NCBI GenBank assembly: GCA_017512365.1
Contig: JAFWGQ010000056.1
Coordinates: 1-39,415, forward strand
Length of the DNA: 39,415 nucleotides
Source: Mogibacterium sp.
GTDB taxonomy: Bacteria > Bacillota > Clostridia > Peptostreptococcales > Anaerovoracaceae
Reading direction: 5' to 3'
A program made the translations under genes and the position numbers. Below, piece after piece: positions 14,896 to 23,437 of the stretch (position 1 is its first letter; each line of letters opens with the position of its first letter). Under the pieces are notes generated by a model. It ran no database searches. It was not told the DNA's origin and saw only the letters and a list, made by a program, of their open reading frames with translations.

Positions 14896-15492
14896 GTTAA
14901 CAGAGACATAAAAGCAACGGGAAACCTCCTGGGTACGATACTCGACCTGGGACGTGAGATGATGGTTACAGGAGCCGAGGTATGGCGCGTCGAGGACATG
15001 CTCGAGAAACTGTTCGACGCGTACTGCTTCAAGGACTGGGAAGTATGGGTCGTATCGAGCTGCCTGGCGGCTACGGTATACACCTGGGATGACCGCGAAT
15101 ACACGCAGATAAGGATCATCAAGGGCCGCAATTACGACCTTGACAAGCTGGAGCGCCTGTACAGGCTGGCTGAGGAGGTGTTTGAGACACCGACCAGTGT
15201 CAGTGCCATAAGGATGAAGGTCAACACGATAATCGAAGCTCCGGGCCTTCCGGTCCTGCAGACTTATCTCGCGACGGTCATGGCCGGTGTAGGCGTTGCG
15301 ATCTTTTACAACGGAAGTCTGATGGACGCTTTTGTCGTCTGTATCATGTCGCTTGCTTTCACGGCCTATACCAGACGGATAGGCCGGATGATAAACAATA
15401 TGCTTGCGTACAACATCGTGGGAGCCTTCATCATAGAGATGATAGCGCTGGCTGTGAGCCGATCGCTTCTTGAAAACTCAAAAGGAGAATGA
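14896..15492 (+). CDS. ThrE-like threonine/serine exporter domain protein, short
   Basis: The certain part runs from ATG 14959 (177 residues). The frame is open upstream to 14851 and the family-like sequence NRDIKATGNLLGTILDLG precedes that ATG, so the true start is probably near 14896. That codon is GTT, with AAGGAG just upstream; a lost GTG/ATG or a rare start is possible. Residues resemble the cytosolic ThrE domain (PF06738): REMMVTGAEVWRVEDML, a beta-rich stretch, then three membrane helices (TYLATVMAGVGVAIF, MDAFVVCIMSLAF, NIVGAFIIEMIALAV). The usual protein has about 250 residues and five or more helices, so this one is short at the C-terminus. Its stop is 3 bases before the next gene, and AAAGGAG serves the ligase. 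It could export a small amino acid for the locus, or be degenerate. Confidence 0.6.
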   Translation, partial: VNRDIKATGNLLGTILDLGREMMVTGAEVWRVEDMLEKLFDAYCFKDWEVWVVSSCLAATVYTWDDREYTQIRIIKGRNYDLDKLERLYRLAEEVFETPTSVSAIRMKVNTIIEAPGLPVLQTYLATVMAGVGVAIFYNGSLMDAFVVCIMSLAFTAYTRRIGRMINNMLAYNIVGAFIIEMIALAVSRSLLENSKGE

Positions 15493-15495
15493 TCC

Positions 15496-17937
15496 ATGAA
15501 CGATAACACCATGCCCGGCAATATCGCTGAGAGAAAGCAAGTCAGGCAGTCGCAGAAGGCCTGGAAGTATATCCGGGATGTGAACAACACCTCGCTGAGC
15601 GATCTCAGCCGTATCGCCGTAGAAGACGGTAAAAGGAAATACACCTACGGGCTCATGTTCCGCGAGTGGGAACGTTATGCTTCGGTGTTCACGGCGCTCG
15701 GCATGACGGGCGCGAACTCTTCGCGCGCGGGCCTGCTCGGTTCTACCTGCGCAGAAACCATCTTTTCGTTCTACGCTCTCGACATGACGGGCGCGGAGGT
15801 CTCTCTGATCCCCGCGTACAGCGCGTTCACGCCCGCGCGCATCATGCAGACCATACGCAGCGAAGAGCTGACCGACTTCATCATCACCGATGACTTCGCC
15901 CAGCAGAACCTCATAAACGACCTGCTTGCGAATCAGAAGAAGCTCGGTCTCAGGAACATCATCGTGCTGCACGTGCCGGTCGCGGGCGTCACCGTGAACC
16001 GGGCGCTGAGAGCGATGCAGGAGACCAAGTATGCGTATCTGAAAGCCTTTTACGGTCCGATATGCATGGACACTCTGCTTGATGTATACGGCAGTACTCC
16101 GGTAAGCTACGCGGACGAAAAGAGCAGCGACGCCGCGCTCATACTGCATACCACAGGCACGACGAGCGGCACAGGCAAGCCCGTACCGCTGTCCGACAGC
16201 GCGCTCAACGCTGCCGCCGCCTGCTTCTATGACGGCGCAGGCCTCGAACTGCCGTGGGACGATCTTGTGACATCGGCCATAGTGGACCTCAGCAACGCCT
16301 ACAGCATGATCGATCAGGTGCACGTGCCGTTCGCGATGGGAGCCGCAGTCGTGTGCGTCCCGGGGGGAGTGCTCAATCCGCGGTTCTACAGAGCGATACC
16401 GAAGTACGGCATAAGCTTCCTGTTCACCATAAGCGCGATGTTCGAGCGCTGGATGAAGCTGCCCGAAAAGAAAAGACCGGACTTTTCGAGCCTGCGCTTC
16501 GTGGTGCTCGGAGGGACCTCCGTTTCGGCGGCGGACAAGAGGCGTTACTATGAATTCATGAAAGAGAACGGGGCGAAGGACATCACTCTCCTGAACGGAT
16601 ACGGGATATCCGAGCTCGGCGGAGCCTGCATACTGTCCGGCCCCGACATAGACGACGAATCGATCGGACGGCCGCTGCCTGGGGTGAGCGTGAGGCTGCT
16701 CGACGAGGAAAAGGGAAAGTACCTTTCGGAAAAAGACGCCCCGTGCGACGGAGTCCTCTACCTGCATTCGCCTTCGATCGCCACGCCTGAGCTCGACGGA
16801 AGGGAAGTGATGAAGATCGAAAAGATAGAAGGGAGACCTTACGTCTGCACAAACGACCTTGTAAGGCTGGAGGCAGACGGAAGGCTCACGTTCCTCGGAA
16901 GAGCCAACCGCTACTTCATAAACGACGAGGGCAGGAAGTACGAATCAGGCCGTGTCGAGACCGAGTTTGCGCGTCAGAGCGGCATCGAAAGCTGCGGCGT
17001 GGTGCCGGTGTACGTCAAGACCACGCACGACAACATACCGATGTTATGCGTAAGCATGCTCGACGGGGAAGATGACCCGAAGGAGGTCGTCATCGGGGCG
17101 CTCAGACGTATATTCATAGAGGAAAAGACTCTGAGACCGCATGACGTCCCGAACCGCATAATGATAGCGGAGGAGCTTCCGCGCAACGGCAACGGCAAGA
17201 TCGATCTCTACAGGATAAACAAGGGCGAGGTCGAAGGCGAGACCTTCACCGCGGAGCCCGTGAAAAGGAACGGCGTCCTGACGGATTTCAGACTCGTGCC
17301 ATATGAAGAGGGACCGGCCGACATGATAAAAGAGGTATTCGACGGTATTTCGGCAGAGCTCAGAAGCAGCATGCCTTTCAATAACAGTAATACAAACGGA
17401 AACAAGGAGGAACCTGAAATGAAAAACTTCAACCCTTTCAGCGGCTTCATGGCCATGAACAAGATGGGAATGCAGATGATGCAGAACATGATGAACATGA
17501 TGAGCCAGAACAAGGACTCGGAGCAGTGCAAGGGAATGCCTGACATGTCAAAGATGATGGGCAGCATGCCTGACATGTCCAAAATGATGGGCAGCATGCA
17601 GGAAATGAACAAAAAATTCATGGCGGGCATGCCTGATGTACAGGGCATGGTGCAGAAGCAGGCCGGCGCTATGCTTCCGGGCATGCAGCAGCAGATGAAC
17701 CAGATGATGGAATACATGAGCCAGATGAACAGGATGGGCTATGAGATGATGCAGAAGATGCTGGATCAGCAGACTGCGATGATGAACCAGTTCTTCGAAC
17801 TCGCTGCCGGACTCCAGGCCGCGGGCGGAGCGCCGAAAGCTCCTACCGCCGCAGCTGAAAAACCTGCAAAGGCCGCGGCAGAAAAGCCTGCAAAGGCCGC
17901 CAAAGAGCCTGCGAAGGCCAAAAAGGCAGACAAGTAA
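15496..17937 (+). CDS. Adenylate-forming ligase with methionine-rich C-terminal extension
   Basis: An 813-residue protein. Residues 1-600 form an ANL-type ligase: phosphate loop HTTGTTSGTGKP (218-229), A5 motif GYGISELGG (about 368), A8-like TNDLVRLEADGRLTFLGR and the catalytic Lys in NGNGKIDLYR (about 562-572). It should activate a carboxylate as acyl-AMP, then load CoA or another thiol or amine. From residue 642 an unrelated tail begins: about 37 Met within 130 residues, including a tandem MPDMSKMMGS pair, then an AEKPAKAA Lys/Ala/Pro end. An AAGGAGG and ATG at 17419 in the same frame could also start the tail alone. There is no signal peptide. Substrate unknown. The first of three paralogous ligases in the locus. 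Confidence 0.82.
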   Translation: MNDNTMPGNIAERKQVRQSQKAWKYIRDVNNTSLSDLSRIAVEDGKRKYTYGLMFREWERYASVFTALGMTGANSSRAGLLGSTCAETIFSFYALDMTGAEVSLIPAYSAFTPARIMQTIRSEELTDFIITDDFAQQNLINDLLANQKKLGLRNIIVLHVPVAGVTVNRALRAMQETKYAYLKAFYGPICMDTLLDVYGSTPVSYADEKSSDAALILHTTGTTSGTGKPVPLSDSALNAAAACFYDGAGLELPWDDLVTSAIVDLSNAYSMIDQVHVPFAMGAAVVCVPGGVLNPRFYRAIPKYGISFLFTISAMFERWMKLPEKKRPDFSSLRFVVLGGTSVSAADKRRYYEFMKENGAKDITLLNGYGISELGGACILSGPDIDDESIGRPLPGVSVRLLDEEKGKYLSEKDAPCDGVLYLHSPSIATPELDGREVMKIEKIEGRPYVCTNDLVRLEADGRLTFLGRANRYFINDEGRKYESGRVETEFARQSGIESCGVVPVYVKTTHDNIPMLCVSMLDGEDDPKEVVIGALRRIFIEEKTLRPHDVPNRIMIAEELPRNGNGKIDLYRINKGEVEGETFTAEPVKRNGVLTDFRLVPYEEGPADMIKEVFDGISAELRSSMPFNNSNTNGNKEEPEMKNFNPFSGFMAMNKMGMQMMQNMMNMMSQNKDSEQCKGMPDMSKMMGSMPDMSKMMGSMQEMNKKFMAGMPDVQGMVQKQAGAMLPGMQQQMNQMMEYMSQMNRMGYEMMQKMLDQQTAMMNQFFELAAGLQAAGGAPKAPTAAAEKPAKAAAEKPAKAAKEPAKAKKADK
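17419..17937 (+). CDS. Possible separate Met-rich protein (internal start)
   Basis: MKNFNPFSGFMAMNKMGMQ at 17419, preceded by AAGGAGG with 7-8 bases spacing, would give a free 172-residue protein. A comparable stand-alone Met-rich gene exists behind the second ligase, so a dual product (fused and free) is plausible. Met-x-x-Met-Met runs would form amphipathic helices, comparable in chemistry to the M domain of SRP54, which grips flexible hydrophobic segments. The Lys/Ala/Pro tail is similar in character to phasin and histone-H1-like tails. No homology is claimed. Confidence 0.5.
   Translation: MKNFNPFSGFMAMNKMGMQMMQNMMNMMSQNKDSEQCKGMPDMSKMMGSMPDMSKMMGSMQEMNKKFMAGMPDVQGMVQKQAGAMLPGMQQQMNQMMEYMSQMNRMGYEMMQKMLDQQTAMMNQFFELAAGLQAAGGAPKAPTAAAEKPAKAAAEKPAKAAKEPAKAKKADK
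17536..17595 (+). repeat. 30-base tandem repeat (MPDMSKMMGS twice)
   Basis: Two copies, 17536-17565 and 17566-17595, differing at two third-codon positions, encode the same ten residues. It shows that the Met-rich part grows by duplication under protein-level constraint. Confidence 0.8.
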
Positions 17938-17952
17938 AACGGGACGATCCAC

Positions 17953-19863
17953 ATGGGAGGGACTGGAAGGAAAAAGCTTGAAAAAAGAATAAAAGACGGC
18001 AGCATAAACGAGCAGAGCATATGGAGGTATATCCGCGAGAAGAACAGCGCTGAGCCGTACATGCTCTGCCGCACGGCCGTGATAGACTGCACGAGGGAGT
18101 ATACCTACGGGCAGATGTTCACCGAATGGGAGCATTACGCCCGCGCTTTCTCAGCGCTCGGCATGACAGGAAGCAACGGCTCCAGAGTCGCCGTTGCCGG
18201 CACTGTCTCCGCGGAGCCTCTCTTTTCGTTCTACGGTCTCAACATGACCGGCGCCGAGGTCTCGATGTTCTCATATCCGGACTTCCTGCCGGGAGGCATG
18301 TGGAAGACCATGGCCGAAAAGGAAAGGATCACAGACCTGATCATATCCGACATCATGGTGAGTCCGGATACATGGCCGGACATAAAAAAGACTGCGGATG
18401 AGCTGGGCATGCGCAACGTGATACTCGTGCATTCAAAGCTCGGAGGCCCCAGCACCGGTCCGGCGGAGCTCGTATACAACGAATTCAACTACCACGCCCT
18501 CAGGCGGCTGCCGGATACCGTGTTCATGGATGACATGATCAGAAGATACGCTGCGGCACCGATCTCATACGGCGCGGGAGATCCGGATCACCTCGCCCTG
18601 ATCACGCATACCTCGGGCACTACGAAGGGCACGCGCAAGCCCCTGCCGTATAAAGAGAGGTCCGTCAACACAGTAGCCACAAATTACACCGGCGGATTTC
18701 ACAGCATGCTGTACGGCACGAAGCATACCGGCCAGGTGCGTATTACGCCGAGCTTTGATTTCAGCTCCTTCCTGTGCATGTGCGGAGTTGTCAATGCATA
18801 TTTCTCAGAAGGGCAGACTGTAGTGCTCACGTTCTTCGGATTCATGCACCCGAAATTCGTCAGGGCGGTGGGATATTACGGCATCAACGTGTTGTTTACT
18901 TCCGGCTTCATGATCGACAGCTGGATGGACAGGACGGATACCGGAGATATCGATTTCTCCCCGGTCATAGTATTCGGCTGCGGTGGTTCGTACATGCCGC
19001 CTGACAAAGTCAGGAAGTATACGGAGTTCATAAAGAGCCGGGGCTTCAGGGGCGAGATCATAAGAGGGTACGGTATGTCGGAGACAGGAGGCGCCGAGCT
19101 GTATGTGCCTCCCGGATGCATGGACGACATCCTCGGATATCCTGTCAACGCGGATGACTACCGCATCCTGGACAGCGGGGACGGCCGCTTCTATTCGCCT
19201 GACGAAGGGCCCAGGACAGGAGTCATGTATGCGGCTTCGGATTCGCTGTGCATGAACGAACTCGACAGTGAGACTCTGTTCGAGTTCACTGAGATAGACG
19301 GCAGGGACTTCCTCTGTTCGAACGATCTCGTCAGGGTCAACGGGGACGGGAGCTTATCGTATGCCGGCAGGACTGACAGATACTTTGTAAATAATGACGG
19401 AGTCCGCTTCGAGGCGGGCCTTGTCGAGACGGAAGTATCGAGGCAGCCCGGCATATCCATGTGCGCGGTCGTACCGGTGCTCGACAAACGAATACACGAC
19501 ACCGTTCCGGTGCTGTATGTGACGGCTGATGCCGGAGAGGATGATCCTGCGGAGACCGTCAGGATAGCCCTCAGAAATGTCTTCATCGAAGACGGGCTCA
19601 TGGCGAAGAGCATACTGCCGTCACAGTTCGTGCTCGCGGACGATATCCCGTGCAATTCAAACGGCAAGATAGATATATACAGGATCACAAGGGACAGACT
19701 CAAAGGAGAGGCGTACAATGTCGGCATAGTGAGCGAAGGCGGTGCGGCCGCTGACATAAGCTGTGAACCGGCGGAACGGACCGAAAGCATCAAAGCGGGA
19801 GCCCTCCCTGAGGGAATGGGCGCAGGATCCGCGCTCGGCTTATTCGAGCTCTTCAACAGCTGA
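17953..19863 (+). CDS. Adenylate-forming ligase, paralog 2
   Basis: A 636-residue ligase sharing architecture with its neighbours. It starts with a Lys-rich helix ending RIKDGSINEQSIWRYIRE, which is echoed in ligase 3. The A3 loop is HTSGTTKGTRKP (219-230), A5 GYGMSETGG (about 372), then SNDLVRVNGDGSLSYAGR and A10 NSNGKIDIYR (about 568). All residues needed for adenylation are present. The end, GALPEGMGAGSALGLFELFNS, has a counterpart in ligase 3 (GTLPQGMENNSAYNMFDLL). No good ribosome site precedes the ATG; being 15 bases after the previous stop, it may depend on coupling. A separate Met-rich gene follows, in place of the fused tail of ligase 1. Substrate unknown. Confidence 0.82.
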   Translation: MGGTGRKKLEKRIKDGSINEQSIWRYIREKNSAEPYMLCRTAVIDCTREYTYGQMFTEWEHYARAFSALGMTGSNGSRVAVAGTVSAEPLFSFYGLNMTGAEVSMFSYPDFLPGGMWKTMAEKERITDLIISDIMVSPDTWPDIKKTADELGMRNVILVHSKLGGPSTGPAELVYNEFNYHALRRLPDTVFMDDMIRRYAAAPISYGAGDPDHLALITHTSGTTKGTRKPLPYKERSVNTVATNYTGGFHSMLYGTKHTGQVRITPSFDFSSFLCMCGVVNAYFSEGQTVVLTFFGFMHPKFVRAVGYYGINVLFTSGFMIDSWMDRTDTGDIDFSPVIVFGCGGSYMPPDKVRKYTEFIKSRGFRGEIIRGYGMSETGGAELYVPPGCMDDILGYPVNADDYRILDSGDGRFYSPDEGPRTGVMYAASDSLCMNELDSETLFEFTEIDGRDFLCSNDLVRVNGDGSLSYAGRTDRYFVNNDGVRFEAGLVETEVSRQPGISMCAVVPVLDKRIHDTVPVLYVTADAGEDDPAETVRIALRNVFIEDGLMAKSILPSQFVLADDIPCNSNGKIDIYRITRDRLKGEAYNVGIVSEGGAAADISCEPAERTESIKAGALPEGMGAGSALGLFELFNS

Positions 19864-19913
19864 CCGCCGTGATCCGTTTCAGATAAATCACTAAAACCAA
19901 AGGAGAAGATAGA

Positions 19914-20354
19914 ATGTTTGATTTTTCCAATGACCACAAGAATCCGTTCATGTTCCTGATGGACATGGATGATGAGGATGCTGAAGCCATGGAGCAGTTC
20001 GATTTCGGAGGCTTCGCTGATCCGATGATGTTTATGCAGCAGGCATTCATGATGCAGATGCAGTTTGCCTCTTTCATGTTCATGATGCCTTTCCGGATGA
20101 TGAAGGCCATGGCGGACATGATGAAGGAAGCGGCACCGGACGGCGAAGAGGAAAAGGCCGCCGAAGCTCCGGCCCAGAACGGCATAAAGATCGGCGGCAT
20201 GGACGTGCCTCCGGAGCTTCTCCAGAAGCTGCTGTACATGGACATGAGCCCGGAGAACCTCGAAAAGCTCCAGAAGGCGCTCGACTTTGCATTCAGCATG
20301 GTACCTGACAAGAAAGAGGACAAGGAATCCCGGGAGGTCACAGATGAGCATTGA
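19914..20354 (+). CDS. Methionine-rich small protein
   Basis: A 146-residue protein with AAAGGAG 8 bases before its ATG. The first 62 residues hold about 19 Met, with acidic (DDEDAEAMEQ) and then very hydrophobic Met/Phe stretches (QQAFMMQMQFASFMFMM). The second half is charged and contains a helical segment PPELLQKLLYMD that resembles a small binding domain. No known domain recognised. No signal peptide; the hydrophobic region is not clearly a membrane helix because Met/Gln/Phe alternate. It lies between two ligases, and its end overlaps the next gene by 11 bases. It likely binds the ligase or a lipid-like substrate (inference). Confidence 0.7.
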   Translation: MFDFSNDHKNPFMFLMDMDDEDAEAMEQFDFGGFADPMMFMQQAFMMQMQFASFMFMMPFRMMKAMADMMKEAAPDGEEEKAAEAPAQNGIKIGGMDVPPELLQKLLYMDMSPENLEKLQKALDFAFSMVPDKKEDKESREVTDEH

Positions 20355-23300
20355 CGATATCGGAAATACAGTAAAACGCGAACTGTTCCGTGCGATGATG
20401 GAACGCACACAGAGCATGAACATGATGGACATGATGAATGCTTTCGGCGCGTCGGATCCGGTCATGTACGATGATGTGGAGGAGACACTCAATATCGCTT
20501 ACGTAAACCGCGAAGAGACAGCTCTCGCCATGGATGTATTCAGGCCGGTCGTCCCGAAAGGGACCGAACTCCCTGTGATAGTCATAATCCACGGAGGCGG
20601 GCTCTTCATGGGAGACCGCGGTCTCGAAAGACCGTACAGCCGTCTGCTGGCTCACAAGGGCTATCTGGTGTTCTCTCTCGAGTACAGGCTGGCGCCGAAG
20701 GCCACGATCGGTCAGCAGCTCGATGATGTCTGCGCCGGCATGGATATCGTCGGGAGCATGCTGGTGGACTACGATGTGGATTTCGGACGCATGTTCCTCA
20801 TGGCGGACAGCGCGGGCGCATATCTTGCCTGCTACGTCACGGCCATGCACGAATCCGAGAAACTCCAGAATGTCATCGGCTACAAGCCGTCAAGGATGGT
20901 GTTCGCGGCAGTCGGCTTCATGAGCGGTATGTTCTATACCAACAAGATGCTCGCGGACCAGATATTCGGCGACAAGAGGGATGACAAGAAGTTCCTCAAA
21001 TACATGAACCCGGAGCACCCGGAGATAGTGAAGAACCTGCCTCCGGCGTTCCTTCTGACGAGCTGCGGAGACAGCTTCAACAACTACTCCATCAGGTTCA
21101 ACAGAGCTCTCAAAAAGGCGGGCAGGGTCTCAAAGCTGCTGTACTTCGGAGACGAGGAACTCCAGCATGTCTTCACGATCACGAATCCCGAGCATCCGAG
21201 GAGCATCGAGGCCACCGACAGGATGCTGGCGTGGTTCGAGGAGCAGGCGGACATCAGGAGAAAAAGGCGCAGAAAAGACCCGAAGGTCGAAGCCGCGAAG
21301 AAAAAGGTGCAGGAGCGCATAAAGGACGGCAGCATCACCGACCAGAAGGTGTGGCGTAATCTCAGGGAAAGGATAGCGGCCGATCCGGCGACTCTCGAAA
21401 AGACCGCGGTCATAGACTGCACGCGCGAATACACATACGGGCAGATGCTTGAAGAGTGGGAACGCTATGCAAGAGCCTTCACAGGCCTCGGCATCGGTTA
21501 TGAGAACAAGTCCCGCGTCGCGCTCTGCGGCACCATCACCGCTGAGCCTGTGTTCGCGATATACGGACTCAACATGGTCGGCGCCGAGGTATCGCTGTTC
21601 TCTTATCCGGACTTCCTGCCTCACGGCATGTGGAAGGACATGATCGAAAAGGAAAAGATCACAGACCTCGTTCTCTCCGACATCATCGCGACTCCTGAAG
21701 TGTGGAAGGAGATCCTCGAGATAAAGGAGAAGTGCGGTCTTCGCAACGTCATACTCATGCACTCCCTGATGGGAGGACCGGCGATAGGACCTGCCGAGCT
21801 CGTGCTCAACGAAGCAAATTACCACATGCTGAAGCGCAGGCCTGAGACCGTGTTCATGGATGAACTCATCGAAAAATACAGGAATACGGAGATCCGCTAT
21901 GACGAGACAGTGGGCGAACGCATCGCGTTCATCACGCATACATCAGGCACCACAAAGGGCACGCGCAAGCTCCTGCCGTACACCGACAAGGCGTTCAACG
22001 CCTCGCTCGACGTTGTGCCGGGAGGTCTGCGCAGCTTCGTCAGGGGGGCTGATGACGGAAAGCAGCTCAGGATCATCCAGCTCTTCGACTTCAGCTCCAT
22101 AATGGCGCTGGCCGCTCAGCTCAACGGAGCGTTCATAGCGGGAGAGACGATCGTGCTCACGTTCTTCGGATTCCTGCACCCGAAGTTCATACGGGCGATC
22201 GATTACTATAATATCAGCCTGCTGATCATAACAGGCTTCATGGTCGACAAGTGGATAGACAGGACGGACATCGACGATGTGGACTTCTCATCGCTCAAGG
22301 TCGCAGGCCTGGCAGGCGGATACACATCGCCTGAGAAGCTCGATAAGTACAAAGCCTTCTTCAAAGCGCACGGATTCAAGTATGAGCTCATGTCCGGTTA
22401 CGGGATGTCCGAAGCGGGCGGAAGGCCGCTTGTCACCAAAGCGGATTCAAAGAAGGATGTTATCGGCACCTTCGACGATCCTGACGAGATACGGATCAAA
22501 GACGAGAACGACGGAAAGTTCTACAGATCGGATGAGGGCCCGCGCACCGGGCTTCTGTACAGGATGAACGAAGTGCGGCCCGACAACAAGCTGGACGGAG
22601 AGGTCCTCTACGAATACACGAACATAGACGGCAGGGACTTCCTCTGCACGAACGACCTCGTCCGCGTCAACGAAGACGGAAGCCTCTCGTTCGCCGGCAG
22701 GGCAGACAAGTATTTCGTCAACAACGAAGGACTGAAGTTCGACTCCGGCATAGTGGACAACGAGATGAGCTCCCACGGGGCGATCGACAGATGCGCGGTG
22801 GTGCCTGTCATGGAAAAGAGGATACACGACACTGTTCCCGTGCTCTATGTCATACCTGCCGAGAGAGGCAAGGGCGCGGCCGAAAGGATCAGACAGGCCT
22901 TTGTCGATGTATACGTGAAGGACAGAAAGGTCGGCGCGGACAATCTCCCGACGCAGTTCATGATCGTGGACGACATCCCTCTCAACGCCAACGGCAAACT
23001 GGACATCTACAGGATCACCAGGGAGAGGCTCGAGGGCGACGCCTACAACCTCGTACCGGTGATGACAGACGGAGAGCTTACGGACATAAAGGCCGAGCAT
23101 GTCGAAAAGGTCAACAGCACCACCGCGGGGACGCTGCCTCAGGGCATGGAGAACAACTCCGCGTACAACATGTTCGACCTCCTCACTTCGCCGCCTGCAA
23201 AGAGCGACCGGGACTTCTCGTTCACGGACATCTTCAGACCGTGGAAGCTCTTCATGCCTGAGATGAAAGGAAAGAAGAAGGGCTTCAGCATGCCTGAGAT

Positions 23301-23397
23301 ACCTGAGGATGCGATGAAGATCCTGCTCAAATACGGCAACAGGATCTCGGGGATACCTAACGGACGCAAGTCCATCGACTTCGATTTCGAAGACTGA
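20344..23397 (+). CDS. HSL-type esterase fused to adenylate-forming ligase
   Basis: A 1017-residue protein from ATG 20344 (GGGAGG upstream). The start has its own Met-rich helix, MERTQSMNMMDMMN. Residues 45-310 are an HSL-like alpha/beta hydrolase: HGGG oxyanion hole (about 83), nucleophile Ser in ADSAGAY (about 156) and a likely catalytic His in EELQHVF. After a basic linker (RRKRRRKDPK) the ligase begins (about 320), with HTSGTTKGTRK (532), GYGMSEAGG (685) and NANGKLDIYR (881). The end is Lys-rich and finishes DFDFED. Esterase and acyl-activating enzyme in one chain suggests release and re-activation of the same acid, or quality control of a wrong acyl group. Third paralog of the locus. Confidence 0.83.
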   Translation: MSIDDIGNTVKRELFRAMMERTQSMNMMDMMNAFGASDPVMYDDVEETLNIAYVNREETALAMDVFRPVVPKGTELPVIVIIHGGGLFMGDRGLERPYSRLLAHKGYLVFSLEYRLAPKATIGQQLDDVCAGMDIVGSMLVDYDVDFGRMFLMADSAGAYLACYVTAMHESEKLQNVIGYKPSRMVFAAVGFMSGMFYTNKMLADQIFGDKRDDKKFLKYMNPEHPEIVKNLPPAFLLTSCGDSFNNYSIRFNRALKKAGRVSKLLYFGDEELQHVFTITNPEHPRSIEATDRMLAWFEEQADIRRKRRRKDPKVEAAKKKVQERIKDGSITDQKVWRNLRERIAADPATLEKTAVIDCTREYTYGQMLEEWERYARAFTGLGIGYENKSRVALCGTITAEPVFAIYGLNMVGAEVSLFSYPDFLPHGMWKDMIEKEKITDLVLSDIIATPEVWKEILEIKEKCGLRNVILMHSLMGGPAIGPAELVLNEANYHMLKRRPETVFMDELIEKYRNTEIRYDETVGERIAFITHTSGTTKGTRKLLPYTDKAFNASLDVVPGGLRSFVRGADDGKQLRIIQLFDFSSIMALAAQLNGAFIAGETIVLTFFGFLHPKFIRAIDYYNISLLIITGFMVDKWIDRTDIDDVDFSSLKVAGLAGGYTSPEKLDKYKAFFKAHGFKYELMSGYGMSEAGGRPLVTKADSKKDVIGTFDDPDEIRIKDENDGKFYRSDEGPRTGLLYRMNEVRPDNKLDGEVLYEYTNIDGRDFLCTNDLVRVNEDGSLSFAGRADKYFVNNEGLKFDSGIVDNEMSSHGAIDRCAVVPVMEKRIHDTVPVLYVIPAERGKGAAERIRQAFVDVYVKDRKVGADNLPTQFMIVDDIPLNANGKLDIYRITRERLEGDAYNLVPVMTDGELTDIKAEHVEKVNSTTAGTLPQGMENNSAYNMFDLLTSPPAKSDRDFSFTDIFRPWKLFMPEMKGKKKGFSMPEIPEDAMKILLKYGNRISGIPNGRKSIDFDFED

Positions 23398-23401
23398 TAA
23401 C

Positions 23402-23432
23402 GCCTGATGATGCCGTTCTGACGGCATCAGGG
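23402..23432 (+). other. Hairpin between ligase 3 and PBP1A
   Basis: CCTGATG-ATGCCG pairs with CGGCAT-CAGG around a short loop. There is no T-run, so it is not a classic terminator; it may moderate read-through or stabilise the 3' end. Confidence 0.4.
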
Positions 23433-23437
23433 CAGAA

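Noticed and set aside
15478-16767. Minus-strand open frame of 429 residues opposite ligase 1
   Set aside because: Shadow of the ligase gene: Arg/His/Val-rich low-complexity product without motifs.
17419-17800. Copper-binding Met-rich protein (CopC/PcoA-like)
   Set aside because: No signal peptide, His or copper-gene neighbours; Met are in helix-like spacing rather than in MxxM metal loops of exported proteins.
15496-23397. NRPS gene cluster
   Set aside because: No carrier (PP-binding) domains with the DSL serine motif and no condensation domain within the ligase proteins.
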